Program-made: the position numbers and the translations under genes
Part shown: in pieces, positions 37,831 through 47,236 of the stretch
How positions within the stretch are numbered: the first letter of the stretch is position 1
Layout: every line of letters begins with the position of its first letter
Notes under the pieces: generated by a model
Database searches by the model: none
What the model saw: only the letters and a program-made list of their open reading frames with translations
What the model was told of the DNA's origin: nothing
Assembly (NCBI RefSeq): GCF_017875315.1
Contig: NZ_JAGGMM010000002.1
Span: 372,001-436,000 of the forward strand
Length of the DNA: 64,000 nt
From: Methanomicrobium sp. W14
GTDB lineage: Archaea > Halobacteriota > Methanomicrobia > Methanomicrobiales > Methanomicrobiaceae
Reading direction: 5' to 3'

Positions 37831-38430
37831 TTATATCTTTGTCATCCGCACTATTTCAACATCAATATAAACGCACTCTTTAGTGTGGTGGGAAAACGTT
37901 TTTTTCATCGGGAAACTGCACGAGAATGCGGCTGTCACTTCCGCTCTTTTCTTAACGTATGATTTGACAAACCCGAGCGACCCTTTGTTGAAAACGGAGT
38001 ATACCACATCGGAGCATTCAAGAGCCATGTCGATAAAAGGCCTGTCGGCGTGGACGTTCTGGGCGCCGAACGGCGGGTTCATGACAACAGTATCGAAATG
38101 TCTGCATTCAAAGGACTTTATATCTGATACCAGAAATTCTGCGTCAACCTTCAGTTTTTCAGCGTTTTTTTCGGCAACTTCAACCGCCCTTTTGTCGACG
38201 TCGATTCCAAGCACATATTCCGCACCGAGAAGTTTTGCACCGCATGAAAGGACGCCAGTGCCGCACCCTGGGTCAAGTATTTTTTTTCCCTCAATGTCTC
38301 CCCTCATCATGGCGTCGTACAAAAGCCTCGCGGCAACGACAGCCGGTGTCCTGTACTGCTCAAGAGAGCGGGCAGGAGACGAAAAATCCTCAAGGCTTTC
38401 AAGCTTTATTTCAAGAGTTTTTAATTTTAT
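37831..38430 (-). CDS. METTL5-like N6-adenine RNA methyltransferase, probable AUA start
   Basis: Rossmann methyltransferase with DPGCGTGVLS (about 54-63) and catalytic NPPFG (about 118), close to METTL5, the small-subunit rRNA m6A enzyme. The first canonical start (TTG 38322) would remove the conserved LEQYRTPA region. The frame stays open upstream. An ATA codon at 38428-38430 begins K-L-K-T-L-E-I-K-L-E, and a GGCGGGTGA SD ends six bases before it. 199 residues if ATA is used. No ATG, GTG or TTG lies in frame between the upstream stop and 38322. The MFS gene follows 10 bp downstream. Confidence 0.78.
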   Translation of the reverse strand: MKLKTLEIKLESLEDFSSPARSLEQYRTPAVVAARLLYDAMMRGDIEGKKILDPGCGTGVLSCGAKLLGAEYVLGIDVDKRAVEVAEKNAEKLKVDAEFLVSDIKSFECRHFDTVVMNPPFGAQNVHADRPFIDMALECSDVVYSVFNKGSLGFVKSYVKKRAEVTAAFSCSFPMKKTFSHHTKECVYIDVEIVRMTKI

Positions 38431-38647
38431 ATATGTTCACCCGCCTTTTTTGCTGTCTGCAGTCTTTGTCCCGGATTCATTTGCGTTTTAGTGAAAAAAT
38501 CCGGTTATAAATCGGATTTGTTACATCATATCAGTTGCGCCGTGAAGAATTATTTTGCGGGAAACGGGAAAAATTATCTTTCAGACTGGATATTTCTGCT
38601 GTTCCGGTCCTGGGGAGAGTATTGCAACTTTGTAAAAATATTTTAGC

Positions 38648-39595
38648 TTAGTTTATTTCATCTATTTTGTAGTCTTCCCAGTCCCGGACTTTGCAGACGA
38701 TTTCAAACTCTGCCGGGGAAAGCATGGGCCTGGGAAATCTTGCCTGGTCGTCGTATGCAAGACGCGGACATGCGGTATTTACGTAGGCGTCGAAACCGAG
38801 GTTTAAAAGAGCGTCGGGCGTTACCTCGCCTATTGATATTATGCAGGCCTTATCAGATAACGATGCAAGCCTCTCTGCGAGCTCCTCTCTTTTCTGCCCG
38901 GACTTTTTGCTCAGGATTATGCCGAAACTCCCAGCAGATCTCGCCTTTTCTATCTTCGCAAATCTCTGCCTTAAAAGTCTGTCGGGGTCTGCAATCCTGA
39001 CCTCCTTCATGTAAGGGTCGAATGCGATGACTCTTGCGCCTGTTGCAAGAGATACTCCCAGGGGGTGAAAAACACCTGTTCCGACAAACAGAATCTCGTT
39101 GCAACCTGTATTTTTTGCTGCCTCAAAGGAACAGCCGAGGACCTGCCCTTTATATGGCGTTCTTTTTCCTCCTTTTGAAACGATGCATTCAATCCCTTTT
39201 TCAGCAAAAAAGACTTTAATCCTTTCAAGCTCGTGGACATGCTGGATGGTCGTTACAAGGCCTATTTTTTTGCCTTTGATGCTGCCTAAAACTGGTTCAA
39301 GGGAATTTATGTCTATGTCATGCCTTAGAAATTCATATATGATGTTTTTCGTATCGTCGACAGGAGCATGCCCATAGTGCACCAGGACGTCAGCAGATTT
39401 CAGGATGTCAAGGTCAAGGTCGCAGGCGCCCCAGCACGGCTCGCCGGAAATGATTACAATATAACCTTTTTTCCGGAGTTCTTCCGCAAAAGATATGGCT
39501 TCACGCTTAATTCCCTCCGGGAACTGCAGTGCAACGGTCTTTGCCCCGGAATTTTCAAGCCTTAAAAAAATATCAGAATTTTGTGTCTTTAACAT
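38648..39595 (-). CDS. dph2: Diphthamide synthesis enzyme Dph2 (radical SAM-like)
   Basis: Transfers the 3-amino-3-carboxypropyl group of SAM to His of elongation factor 2 with a non-classical [4Fe-4S] cluster. The three cluster Cys are visible in GEPCWGACD (about 57), VLGCSFEAA (about 155) and [11 protein letters not shown] (about 277). About 315 residues. The ATG at 39595 is preferred over a GTG at 39601; either overlaps the hpt end. Last gene of ppsA-mfnA-hpt-dph2. Confidence 0.93.
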   Translation of the reverse strand: MLKTQNSDIFLRLENSGAKTVALQFPEGIKREAISFAEELRKKGYIVIISGEPCWGACDLDLDILKSADVLVHYGHAPVDDTKNIIYEFLRHDIDINSLEPVLGSIKGKKIGLVTTIQHVHELERIKVFFAEKGIECIVSKGGKRTPYKGQVLGCSFEAAKNTGCNEILFVGTGVFHPLGVSLATGARVIAFDPYMKEVRIADPDRLLRQRFAKIEKARSAGSFGIILSKKSGQKREELAERLASLSDKACIISIGEVTPDALLNLGFDAYVNTACPRLAYDDQARFPRPMLSPAEFEIVCKVRDWEDYKIDEIN

Positions 39596-40124
39596 GTACA
39601 CCGGATTCAGAGACTTCTATTTCGACAAGGTACTTGTATGGTCTTCCGATGTCGCATTCTCCCCTCTTTATTACTACGAGTACATCCGCAACTTCAGCAC
39701 CCTTATAGGAAAGACCTTTCAGTATTGCCTTCATTGTCCCGCCTGTAGAGAACACATCGTCTATAACTACGACCCTGTCGCCTTTTTCTATTCCGTTCAG
39801 GTAAAGCTCTCCCTTGGAGTATCCTGTGGTCTGGTGAAGGTCGACTTCTCCGGGAAGCCTGTATTCCCTTTTTCTTATGATGGTAAGAGGGATGTCGGTC
39901 ATTATCGAGAGTGTGACTCCGATATGTATCCCCATCGCCTCGGCAACGACAATTTTGTTGACCCCTTCAAGGTTGAGGTTTCTTAGCATCAGGACTGCGA
40001 CTTCCCTTAAAAGAGCAGGGTCGACTACGGGGACACCGTCTGATATAGGATGGATAAAATAGTTGTATTCTCCCCGTTTTACAATGGGACATGTTTCAAG
40101 CGATTCTACTAGTTTATTAAACAT
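39573..40124 (-). CDS. hpt: Hypoxanthine/guanine phosphoribosyltransferase (archaeal type)
   Basis: 183 residues; purine salvage from PRPP. The PRPP-binding motif [17 protein letters not shown] sits near residue 121, and [19 protein letters not shown] is the archaeal Hpt loop. Homology to adenine-type enzymes is also strong, so base specificity is less certain than the fold. The start lies 4 bp after the mfnA stop and the end overlaps dph2. Confidence 0.85.
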   Translation of the reverse strand: MFNKLVESLETCPIVKRGEYNYFIHPISDGVPVVDPALLREVAVLMLRNLNLEGVNKIVVAEAMGIHIGVTLSIMTDIPLTIIRKREYRLPGEVDLHQTTGYSKGELYLNGIEKGDRVVVIDDVFSTGGTMKAILKGLSYKGAEVADVLVVIKRGECDIGRPYKYLVEIEVSESGVHVKDTKF

Positions 40125-40128
40125 TTGT

Positions 40129-41220
40129 TCACATCTCTTTTGCGTCTTTTAAAAATTCGTCGATAACGTCTTCCGTGATATGGGGCATACATACGGTCCT
40201 CATATGCCCGGCACGTGTCCTTGAAACCTGCCATCCTTTAGGCGTTTTGTCGCATAAGAATGATGCAACGTTTACCGTGGGTCGGACTGCGACAGGATAG
40301 CCGAGTTCACCCATTCCTAAGATCAGTTTATGCGTATTTTTCATGCACCTGTCGACAACTTCTTTCATTCCCTCCTCACCCAGGTATTCAAGGACTGCAA
40401 ACGCAGCTGCAACCGAGCCGCCCGGTCTTGTCCCGCAGAGAGTGCACTCCTTGTGAACGGTCAGGTAAGGTGTGTCTACCTCGGTGGACCTGAAGACGGA
40501 CGGGTCACGTACAAGGAGGCACCCTGCCGGAATAGTCGACATTCCCATCTTGTGCGGGTCGACTGATATGCATGATACTCCGGGGAGTTTAAAATCAAAG
40601 TCCGGTGAATTTTTGATGAACGGGAGTACAAGACCACCGAAAGCGGCGTCGACGTGCAGGAATATGCCCCTGTCCCCGGCAATGTCGGATAAGTAGGATA
40701 TGGGGTCGACCACGCCGTATTCTGTCGTTCCGGCAACCCCTACGATGCATACCGTGTTTTTGTCGATATAGTCCTCTATCTTATTCTCGTCCATCCTGAA
40801 TTCACTGTCCGACGGGACTGTGCGCAGTTCAAGCGAGAGAATCTCACATGCCTTTTCAAATGAAAAGTGCGCGGATTCAGGAACGACGACGTTGGGGAAT
40901 TTTTTGCCTCCTGTCTCCCTTGCAATCCTCAGAGCCTGTATGTTTGACTCTGTTCCTCCGGACGTAGAGTAACCGCCTGCGTCCTTGTAATGCAGAAGAG
41001 AACCGAGTCTTTCCACAAGAAGGGCCTCAAGCGAGGCTGTACCCATAAACAGCCCGGGATCGCCAAGATTTGTTTCGATAAACATGTTATGTGCACGTAC
41101 GGCAACAGGGTGCGGTATAGTGCACATTGAACTCAGAACCTTTCTGTATGCCCTGTCGTTTTTTTTAACCGAAGACAGAAAAGAGAAGAGTTCTTCTTCA
41201 GAACAACCCTTTTTTTGCAT
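40129..41220 (-). CDS. mfnA: L-tyrosine/L-aspartate decarboxylase MfnA
   Basis: PLP enzyme of 363 residues. In methanogens it makes tyramine for methanofuran, and in some archaea beta-alanine for CoA. Motifs are [24 protein letters not shown] and the PLP lysine in [15 protein letters not shown] (about 226). The length and order fit the short archaeal group II decarboxylase. It is 21 bp downstream of ppsA and 4 bp upstream of hpt, indicating one operon. The product supports a methanogen host. Confidence 0.93.
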   Translation of the reverse strand: MQKKGCSEEELFSFLSSVKKNDRAYRKVLSSMCTIPHPVAVRAHNMFIETNLGDPGLFMGTASLEALLVERLGSLLHYKDAGGYSTSGGTESNIQALRIARETGGKKFPNVVVPESAHFSFEKACEILSLELRTVPSDSEFRMDENKIEDYIDKNTVCIVGVAGTTEYGVVDPISYLSDIAGDRGIFLHVDAAFGGLVLPFIKNSPDFDFKLPGVSCISVDPHKMGMSTIPAGCLLVRDPSVFRSTEVDTPYLTVHKECTLCGTRPGGSVAAAFAVLEYLGEEGMKEVVDRCMKNTHKLILGMGELGYPVAVRPTVNVASFLCDKTPKGWQVSRTRAGHMRTVCMPHITEDVIDEFLKDAKEM

Positions 41221-41241
41221 GATTACAGTTTTTTTGTTGAT

Positions 41242-43515
41242 TTAGTGTTGTTTTCTTGCAGCGTCAAGAATTATCTTCTTTTCAGTTTTCGCTGCCGTTT
41301 CCCTTATTTTTGATATTGCATCTATGTTGGCAGAAACGCTTGTAATGCCCGTTTCAACCAGCCATTTGACCATTTCCGGGTCTGACCCGGCCTGGCCGCA
41401 TATCGAGCATTCGACTCCGCCGGCCCTGCAGCGCTCTATTGCATATTTTATGAGCTTTAAGACTGCCGGATGCTTTGGTCTGTACATATAGGCGACGTTC
41501 TGGTTGTTTCTGTCGATTGCAAGCGTGTATTGTATAAGGTCGTTCGTCCCGAAGGATGCGAACTGGATTCCTGCAGCGATAAAGTCATCAATTAAGATGG
41601 CACTGCTCGGGATTTCGACCATAATTCCTAGAACCCTGTTCTCAACATCAACGCCGAACTCTTTCATGAGCCCCTTTGCGGCTATGAATTCATCAGGGTG
41701 TCCTACAAGCGGGAACATTATGCCGAGGTTGTCATACCCTTCGTTCCAGAGTTTTTTGAAAGCTTCAACCTGAAGCCTGAACTGGTCGCGGCTCTGGAGG
41801 TCCCTGCGGATGCCTCTCCACCCCAGCATCGGGTTGTGCTCTTCGGGTTCTTCCTCTCCGCCTTTCATATTCCGAAACTCGTCAGTAGGAGCATCGAGGG
41901 TCCTGACCCATACCGGCTTTCCGTTGAACTCGTCCATAACCGTTTTGATGCCTGTATACAGCTCGTTTATGAACTCGTCCTCTTTGTTATTTCTGATGTA
42001 CCACTGCGGGGTCTTCCCGAGACCTAAAATCAGGTGCTCTATTCTTAAAAGGCCGACACCGTCGGCACCTGTTGCTGCGGCACGTTTCGCAGCTTCAGGA
42101 AGAGAGACGTTGACCTTGATGCTCGTTGCGGTGATTATCGGAGCCTGTGCAAATCCGGTGATTACAGGCTGTGCGGTTTTATCCGCGTTTTTCAGTTCTC
42201 CTCCCTCAAAGACGATTCCCTTCTCACCGTCGATTGTGACGACCTGTCCGTTTTTAAGCATGTGCGTGGCTTTCTTGGTCCCGACGGCGGCAGGTGTTCC
42301 GAGCTCCCTGCTGACGATTGCCGCGTGGCATGTCATTCCGCCTTCATCTGTAATTATTGCGGCGGCCTTCCTCATTGCAGGAACCATGTCGGGGTTTGTC
42401 ATCTTTGCAACCATGATGTTACCGTCCTTTACCTTTGACAGGTCCTTTATGGAGTTTACGATAACAACGGCCCCAGTTGCGATTCCCGGTGATGCTCCCT
42501 GGCCTTCGAGAAGTATTTTGCCTGTATCTTCTGACTTTTCCTTTTTCCCGGAGGATTTGCTGGTAATTGTTGTAATCGGGCGTGACTGGAGAATATATAT
42601 TGTCCCGCCGACGATTCCCCATTCAAGGTCCTGTGGGGTGTCATAGTGGTCTTCAGCGATTTTAGCGAATTTTGCAAGTTTTTCTATCTCCTCAACGGAC
42701 AGTACGGGTGAGTCCTGCCTGTCTTTTGGAATGTCGACTTCTTTTGTCCCTTTGTCTCCGTCAGGGAGGATTTCGACTATTTTGTTTGCAATGTAGCGGT
42801 CGATTACGCGGTGTGTCCTCTGGTCAAAGACATAGTTGTCAGGAGACACTATTCCTGATACTACAGCTTCACCCAGGCCCCAGGACGCCTCTATTATTGT
42901 TGTGGGTTCACCGCTCACAGGATGTGACGAGAACATTACCCCGGATTTCTCGGAGTAGACAAGCTTCTGGACGACTACAGCGATGTCCACACCTCTGTCC
43001 TCGAATCCCTGCTTTGCCCTGTAATATATTGCGCGTGCACCGTAAAGAGACGCCCAGCACTTCTGAATAGCTTCAATAAGGTCATTTTCGCCCTTTATGT
43101 TCAGGTATGTCTCCTGCTGTCCTGCAAAACTTGCGTCGGGAAGGTCTTCTGCCGTTGCGCTTGAGCGTACTGCAACGACTGTGGTATCGCCCATTTTGGT
43201 GTAAGACTCAATGATGCTTTTTTTGATGCTTTCAGGCATCTTTGCATCCATTACGGTCTTCATAGCCTTCTCTGCGGATGCTTCGAGAACATCCGCATCT
43301 TCGACGTCCAGATTTTCGAGTTTACCGAAAAGTTCTGTCTCGATACCGCTTTCGACGAGAAAACGCCTGAACGCCTGCGCCGTAACAACAAATGCTGGCG
43401 GAACCGGCAGTCCGACGGCGTTCATTTCACCAAGAGAGGCTCCTTTTCCTCCGACTGATGGAATGTCGTCTTTTTTGATTTCTGCAAGCCACATAATGTC
43501 TGGCATTTTACTCAT
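41242..43515 (-). CDS. ppsA: Phosphoenolpyruvate synthase
   Basis: Makes PEP from pyruvate and ATP for gluconeogenesis. 757 residues in the standard order: an N-terminal ATP-grasp domain (GGKGASLGEM, VRSSATAEDLPDASFAGQQ), the phospho-His swivel domain with GGMTCHAAIVSRELG (about 395), and a C-terminal TIM barrel with CSICGQAGSDPE. An AGGTGG SD precedes the ATG. Two direct copies of TACACAAC lie just upstream (about 43528-43550) and could be a regulatory site. First gene of the ppsA-mfnA-hpt-dph2 unit. Confidence 0.96.
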   Translation of the reverse strand: MSKMPDIMWLAEIKKDDIPSVGGKGASLGEMNAVGLPVPPAFVVTAQAFRRFLVESGIETELFGKLENLDVEDADVLEASAEKAMKTVMDAKMPESIKKSIIESYTKMGDTTVVAVRSSATAEDLPDASFAGQQETYLNIKGENDLIEAIQKCWASLYGARAIYYRAKQGFEDRGVDIAVVVQKLVYSEKSGVMFSSHPVSGEPTTIIEASWGLGEAVVSGIVSPDNYVFDQRTHRVIDRYIANKIVEILPDGDKGTKEVDIPKDRQDSPVLSVEEIEKLAKFAKIAEDHYDTPQDLEWGIVGGTIYILQSRPITTITSKSSGKKEKSEDTGKILLEGQGASPGIATGAVVIVNSIKDLSKVKDGNIMVAKMTNPDMVPAMRKAAAIITDEGGMTCHAAIVSRELGTPAAVGTKKATHMLKNGQVVTIDGEKGIVFEGGELKNADKTAQPVITGFAQAPIITATSIKVNVSLPEAAKRAAATGADGVGLLRIEHLILGLGKTPQWYIRNNKEDEFINELYTGIKTVMDEFNGKPVWVRTLDAPTDEFRNMKGGEEEPEEHNPMLGWRGIRRDLQSRDQFRLQVEAFKKLWNEGYDNLGIMFPLVGHPDEFIAAKGLMKEFGVDVENRVLGIMVEIPSSAILIDDFIAAGIQFASFGTNDLIQYTLAIDRNNQNVAYMYRPKHPAVLKLIKYAIERCRAGGVECSICGQAGSDPEMVKWLVETGITSVSANIDAISKIRETAAKTEKKIILDAARKQH

Positions 43516-43781
43516 GCTAAAAAACCACCTGTTGTGTAATAGGTTGTGTATTATCTATTGCCGGCAGGATAAATTATGTTTGCCGAAAGTTATTGCGTCC
43601 CGGTATGAAAAAATCGTTTTATGTTTTGTTTGTGCGGTTGCAATGTTACCTTTGTTTTCAAAAAATTCTTTCTTAACTGTGTTTATATTTATTTATATTC
43701 TGCCTGCATGCGGCTTTTATTCCGGGCCGGCATAAAAACAATCAATATCTAATATGCACAAATAAATACGGGGACTTTTAA

Positions 43782-45368
43782 GTGAGCTACAAAGTGCTTG
43801 TCAGTGACCCTCTTGCAGATGAGGGAGTGGATATTCTTCGCGGATTTTGCGAAGTAGATACAAAGACCGGACTTTCGGAAGATGAGCTCGTCAAAATAAT
43901 CGGTGAATATGACGGTCTTTTGGTGAGAAGCGGAACGCAGGTGACAAAGAAGGTGATTGCGGCGGCGGATAAGCTCAAATTTATCGGCCGTGCCGGCGCA
44001 GGCGTTGACAATATAGATCTTGATGCGGCAACAAAGCGCGGAATTATCGTTGCAAACGCACCTGCAGGGAACACGCTTGCGGCATGCGAGCATACTCTTG
44101 CAATGATGGCCTCTCTTGCGAGAAATATACCGCAGGCCACTGCCTCAGTCAAAAGGGGCGAGTGGAAACGCTCCAAATTCATGGGCGTTGAGTTGAACGA
44201 AAAAGTCCTTGGGATTGTCGGTTTCGGAAGAATCGGCCAGGAACTTGCAAAACGTGCACTTGCGCTTGAAATGAAGGTCGTTGCATATGACCCGTATATA
44301 AACACCGAAAGGGCAGAGGAAATAGGTGCCGAGGTAATGACTCTTGAAGAGTTAATCCCGGTTGCAGACTTTATCACTGTCCACACGCCTCTTATCAAAG
44401 AGACTAAGCACATGATAAACAAAAAGTCCATTGCGGCTATGAGGGACAACGTCCGCATCATAAACTGCGCCCGTGGAGGAATCATCGATGAAGAGGCTTT
44501 GTATGACGGAATTGTTTCAGGCAAAGTCGCAGGTGCGGCTCTTGATGTATATGAAGAGGAGCCTCCTGTAAACTCGAAGATTGTAACCCTTGACCAGGTC
44601 ATAACGACACCTCACCTTGGTGCATCGACGGTCGAGGCCCAGCAGAATGTCGCGGTCTCCGTTGCAAAACAGTGCATTGAGGTCTTAAAGGGCGGCTCGG
44701 CGAAGTTTGTCGTAAACGCACCTATGGTCGCACCTGACCAGCAGGACAGAATAGAACCTTACGCTGTTCTTGCCCAGAAGATGGGAAAACTTCTGATACA
44801 GCTTATCGAGGGGAGAATCCAGTCTGTTGACATAGAATACGGCGGGAAAGCGTCTGACTTCGGACGCGGCTCTAAGTATGTGACACGCCTTGCGTTAAAG
44901 GGGCTTTTGGACCCTATTCTCCAGACTCCGGTAAACATCGTAAACGCCGAGTTTGCTGCAACAGAACGCGGAATAAAAGTTTCGGAGACGCTTGCAAAGG
45001 AGTCACTGGGCTTTACTAACCTGATCACGATAACCGTTAAGACGGACAAGATGACGGAGACTGTCAGCGGAAACGTGTCATCGCCTGAAAAATTAAGAAT
45101 TGTAAAGATAGGGGACTACATGACCGACATGACACCAGGCGGAGACGCCATCATATCACGCCACCATGATGTTCCGGGAGTCATAGGAAAGTTTGCGACA
45201 ATTCTTGGAAAGCACAATGTAAACATCGCCGGAATGCAGGTCGGAAGAAACAAGCCCGGCGAAGAGGCTGTAATGGTCCTTAACATCGATTCTCCTGTCC
45301 CTCAGGATGCAATGGACGAAATTTTAAAGATTGACGGTGTTTTCACCGCAAAATATGCACACATCTGA
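43782..45368 (+). CDS. serA: D-3-phosphoglycerate dehydrogenase
   Basis: First enzyme of phosphorylated serine synthesis; oxidises 3-phosphoglycerate with NAD. 528 residues: catalytic and Rossmann domains with GIVGFGRIGQELAKRA (about 146), the Arg/Glu/His triad (NCARGGIID, DVYEEEPP, TTPHLGAST), an intervening ASB domain, and a C-terminal ACT domain (ISRHHDVPGVIGKFATILG) for serine feedback. GTG start at 43782. TTTATATTTATTTATATTC at about 43681-43700 is a candidate promoter. Confidence 0.96.
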   Translation: MSYKVLVSDPLADEGVDILRGFCEVDTKTGLSEDELVKIIGEYDGLLVRSGTQVTKKVIAAADKLKFIGRAGAGVDNIDLDAATKRGIIVANAPAGNTLAACEHTLAMMASLARNIPQATASVKRGEWKRSKFMGVELNEKVLGIVGFGRIGQELAKRALALEMKVVAYDPYINTERAEEIGAEVMTLEELIPVADFITVHTPLIKETKHMINKKSIAAMRDNVRIINCARGGIIDEEALYDGIVSGKVAGAALDVYEEEPPVNSKIVTLDQVITTPHLGASTVEAQQNVAVSVAKQCIEVLKGGSAKFVVNAPMVAPDQQDRIEPYAVLAQKMGKLLIQLIEGRIQSVDIEYGGKASDFGRGSKYVTRLALKGLLDPILQTPVNIVNAEFAATERGIKVSETLAKESLGFTNLITITVKTDKMTETVSGNVSSPEKLRIVKIGDYMTDMTPGGDAIISRHHDVPGVIGKFATILGKHNVNIAGMQVGRNKPGEEAVMVLNIDSPVPQDAMDEILKIDGVFTAKYAHI

Positions 45369-45587
45369 AATATAATACCAGAATTAATTTTTGGTGAGGC
45401 AGGATTTCTGCTGCAACAATTATCTTTTTTTAAGATTTTTTCATGCGTTTATATCTGTTTTCCCTGCACTTTCAGGTAAATCAAATTTTAGGAAACCGGC
45501 ACTTCAGTTAATTTTTGTCGGGCAGGGTATATCCTCCCCTAAACGGATATTTCTCATTACAGAATGCAAAGGGAGGTGAACAGTTTT
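45369..45587. other. Intergenic region upstream of the small ORF
   Basis: About 220 bp without a supportable gene; the open frame at 45391-45579 lacks an SD and is composition noise. A weak TATA-like GGTATATCC lies near 45527. Confidence 0.35.
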
Positions 45588-45695
45588 ATGCAGGAATCAG
45601 TTTCCGGTGAAAGGCTTTCAGAAAGCGAATACGAAAGAATTGTCCAGATGCTTAAATACCGTAAGAACGGCAGGCTTTACAGTAAAATCTTCTGA
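45588..45695 (+). CDS. Small ORF of 35 residues with a perfect SD
   Basis: GGGAGGTGAA at 45571-45580 is a full anti-SD match seven bases before the ATG at 45588. The product (MQESVSGERLSESEYERIVQ, then a basic segment ending YSKIF) looks amphipathic and soluble. It has no recognised family. It lies between serA and an orphan HicB; a role as a small regulator is speculation. Confidence 0.5.
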   Translation: MQESVSGERLSESEYERIVQMLKYRKNGRLYSKIF

Positions 45696-45930
45696 AAATA
45701 CAATGTATTTGTATAATTAATTTTGAAACTCTCAACTAAACAGCAAAAAAAGCTTTTGATAACCGTTTTAATGGAAAAAGTGAATTTATAACCTGTTTTT
45801 GACTTTTTTAACTGTGTTTGACATTCCAGACAGGTAAAATTTTGTATGATCTCGAGGTATCCTAAAACTCTTTACTATGTGAATAATTAAACAGCATATT
45901 AAAACAGGCAGGAATTAAGGAGAAAAAAGA

Positions 45931-46140
45931 ATGTTAAGATTTTTGATTATTGTTGAAAAGGCGGAGGACAATTATTCGGCATATTCTCTCTCCCTTCCGG
46001 GATGCGTTGCAACAGGAAAAACCCGTGAAGAGGCCGAGAAAAATATGCATGAGGCAATTGCATTTCATATCGATGGTTTAAAGGAGGACGGCCTTCCGAT
46101 ATCTAAGGGAAAAGCCTCAGCGTCGTGGGTTTTGGTTTGA
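45931..46140 (+). CDS. HicB-like antitoxin domain protein (orphan)
   Basis: 69 residues with the HicB partial RNase-H-like fold: YSAYSLSLPGCVATGKTREEAEKNMHEAIAFHI, then a DGLPI tail. SD AAGGAGA at 45916-45922. No C-terminal DNA-binding domain and no HicA toxin is seen nearby, so it is either an orphan antitoxin or a member of the wide HicB-like group of unknown role. The Mrr-type nuclease follows 47 bp downstream. Confidence 0.8.
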   Translation: MLRFLIIVEKAEDNYSAYSLSLPGCVATGKTREEAEKNMHEAIAFHIDGLKEDGLPISKGKASASWVLV

Positions 46141-46187
46141 TCTGAATTCGATGCTTTTTTTTATTCAGACGGCAATTCGTTTTTTGT

Positions 46188-47102
46188 ATGCCTGTTCCGT
46201 CATATGAAGAATTTATGCTTCCTTTTCTCAGGTTGCTTGAGGATAAGGATGTCCATACTGTTAAAGATATAAGGGAAAAACTGGCTGAGTATTTTAGATT
46301 GTCAGACAGTGATAAGGCAGAATTGCTACCAAGTGGCAGAGTGCTGGTATACAGGTCAAGAATTGGCTGGGCAAAAACATATTTGAAAAAAGCATTATTG
46401 ATTGACAATTCAGTTCGAGGGAAGGTCCAAATAACAAAAAGAGGCCTTATTGTTTTGAAAAAAAATCCTGAAAAAATTGATTCGCAGTTTTTGTTACAAT
46501 TTCATGAATTTCGGGAGTTTACTAAAGCTGATGAAACAAGGAAGATCGTCTCTGAAAATGAAACTACTCTGAATCCGGAAACCCCGGAAGACAGAATCAC
46601 TCAGGGTTATCAGGAATTTAGAAATTCCCTTGCTTCGGACCTGCTTGAGCAGATTATGCAGATGAGTCCGGAGTTTTTTGAAAAACTGGTTGTTGATCTT
46701 CTTGTCGCAATGGGATACGGAGGTTCAAGGTCTGACGCAGGACGAGTAGTAGGAAAGAGCGGCGATGATGGTGTTGACGGAATAATTAAGGAAGACAAAC
46801 TAGGTCTGGAGGAAATTTATATTCAGGCTAAGCATTGGAATGAAGGAAATGTTGTAGGTAGTGCAGATGTCAGAAATTTTATCGGGTCTTTGACATTAAG
46901 GGGGGCAAAGAAAGGAGTATTTATTACAACATCCAGATTTTCAAAAAGGGCAGTAGAATTGTCAGAACATCCGAATACAAAGATTGTGTTGATTGACGGA
47001 TCAAAACTGGTCGATTTGATGATCGAGTATAATCTTGGAGTCAGCACATATGAAAAATATATTATTAAAAAAATTGATACGGATTATTTTTCTGAGGATT
47101 AA
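46188..47102 (+). CDS. mrr: Mrr-type restriction endonuclease
   Basis: 304 residues: an N-terminal Mrr winged-helix domain (MPVPSYEEFMLPFLRLL to about 95) and a C-terminal PD-(D/E)xK domain. The catalytic centre is seen in GKSGDDGVDGII and EIYIQAKHW, with the Asp, Gln and Lys pattern of Mrr (about 190-225). Mrr cuts methylated DNA in known cases. No methyltransferase is adjacent, consistent with a stand-alone type IV enzyme. It sits with HicB and the small ORF in an accessory patch. Confidence 0.9.
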   Translation: MPVPSYEEFMLPFLRLLEDKDVHTVKDIREKLAEYFRLSDSDKAELLPSGRVLVYRSRIGWAKTYLKKALLIDNSVRGKVQITKRGLIVLKKNPEKIDSQFLLQFHEFREFTKADETRKIVSENETTLNPETPEDRITQGYQEFRNSLASDLLEQIMQMSPEFFEKLVVDLLVAMGYGGSRSDAGRVVGKSGDDGVDGIIKEDKLGLEEIYIQAKHWNEGNVVGSADVRNFIGSLTLRGAKKGVFITTSRFSKRAVELSEHPNTKIVLIDGSKLVDLMIEYNLGVSTYEKYIIKKIDTDYFSED

Positions 47103-47236
47103 CAATAGCCCCTGAAAGTAAATACAGTTGAAGGAAAAAAATCGTTACAGTAAGTAAAGTGAACTAAAAAAGCAAAAAATTTCTTTCAAACGTCATTTTA
47201 TAAATCATTTTATAGAGTACGGTTAAATGTTATGGT

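Noticed and set aside
41810-42646. 278-codon plus-strand frame inside ppsA
   Set aside because: Antisense shadow; no family feature.
43787-44602. 271-codon minus-strand frame inside serA
   Set aside because: Antisense shadow with Ser-rich composition; serA is certain.
45391-45579. 62-codon frame after serA
   Set aside because: No SD, atypical composition; the following 35-codon frame has the real SD.
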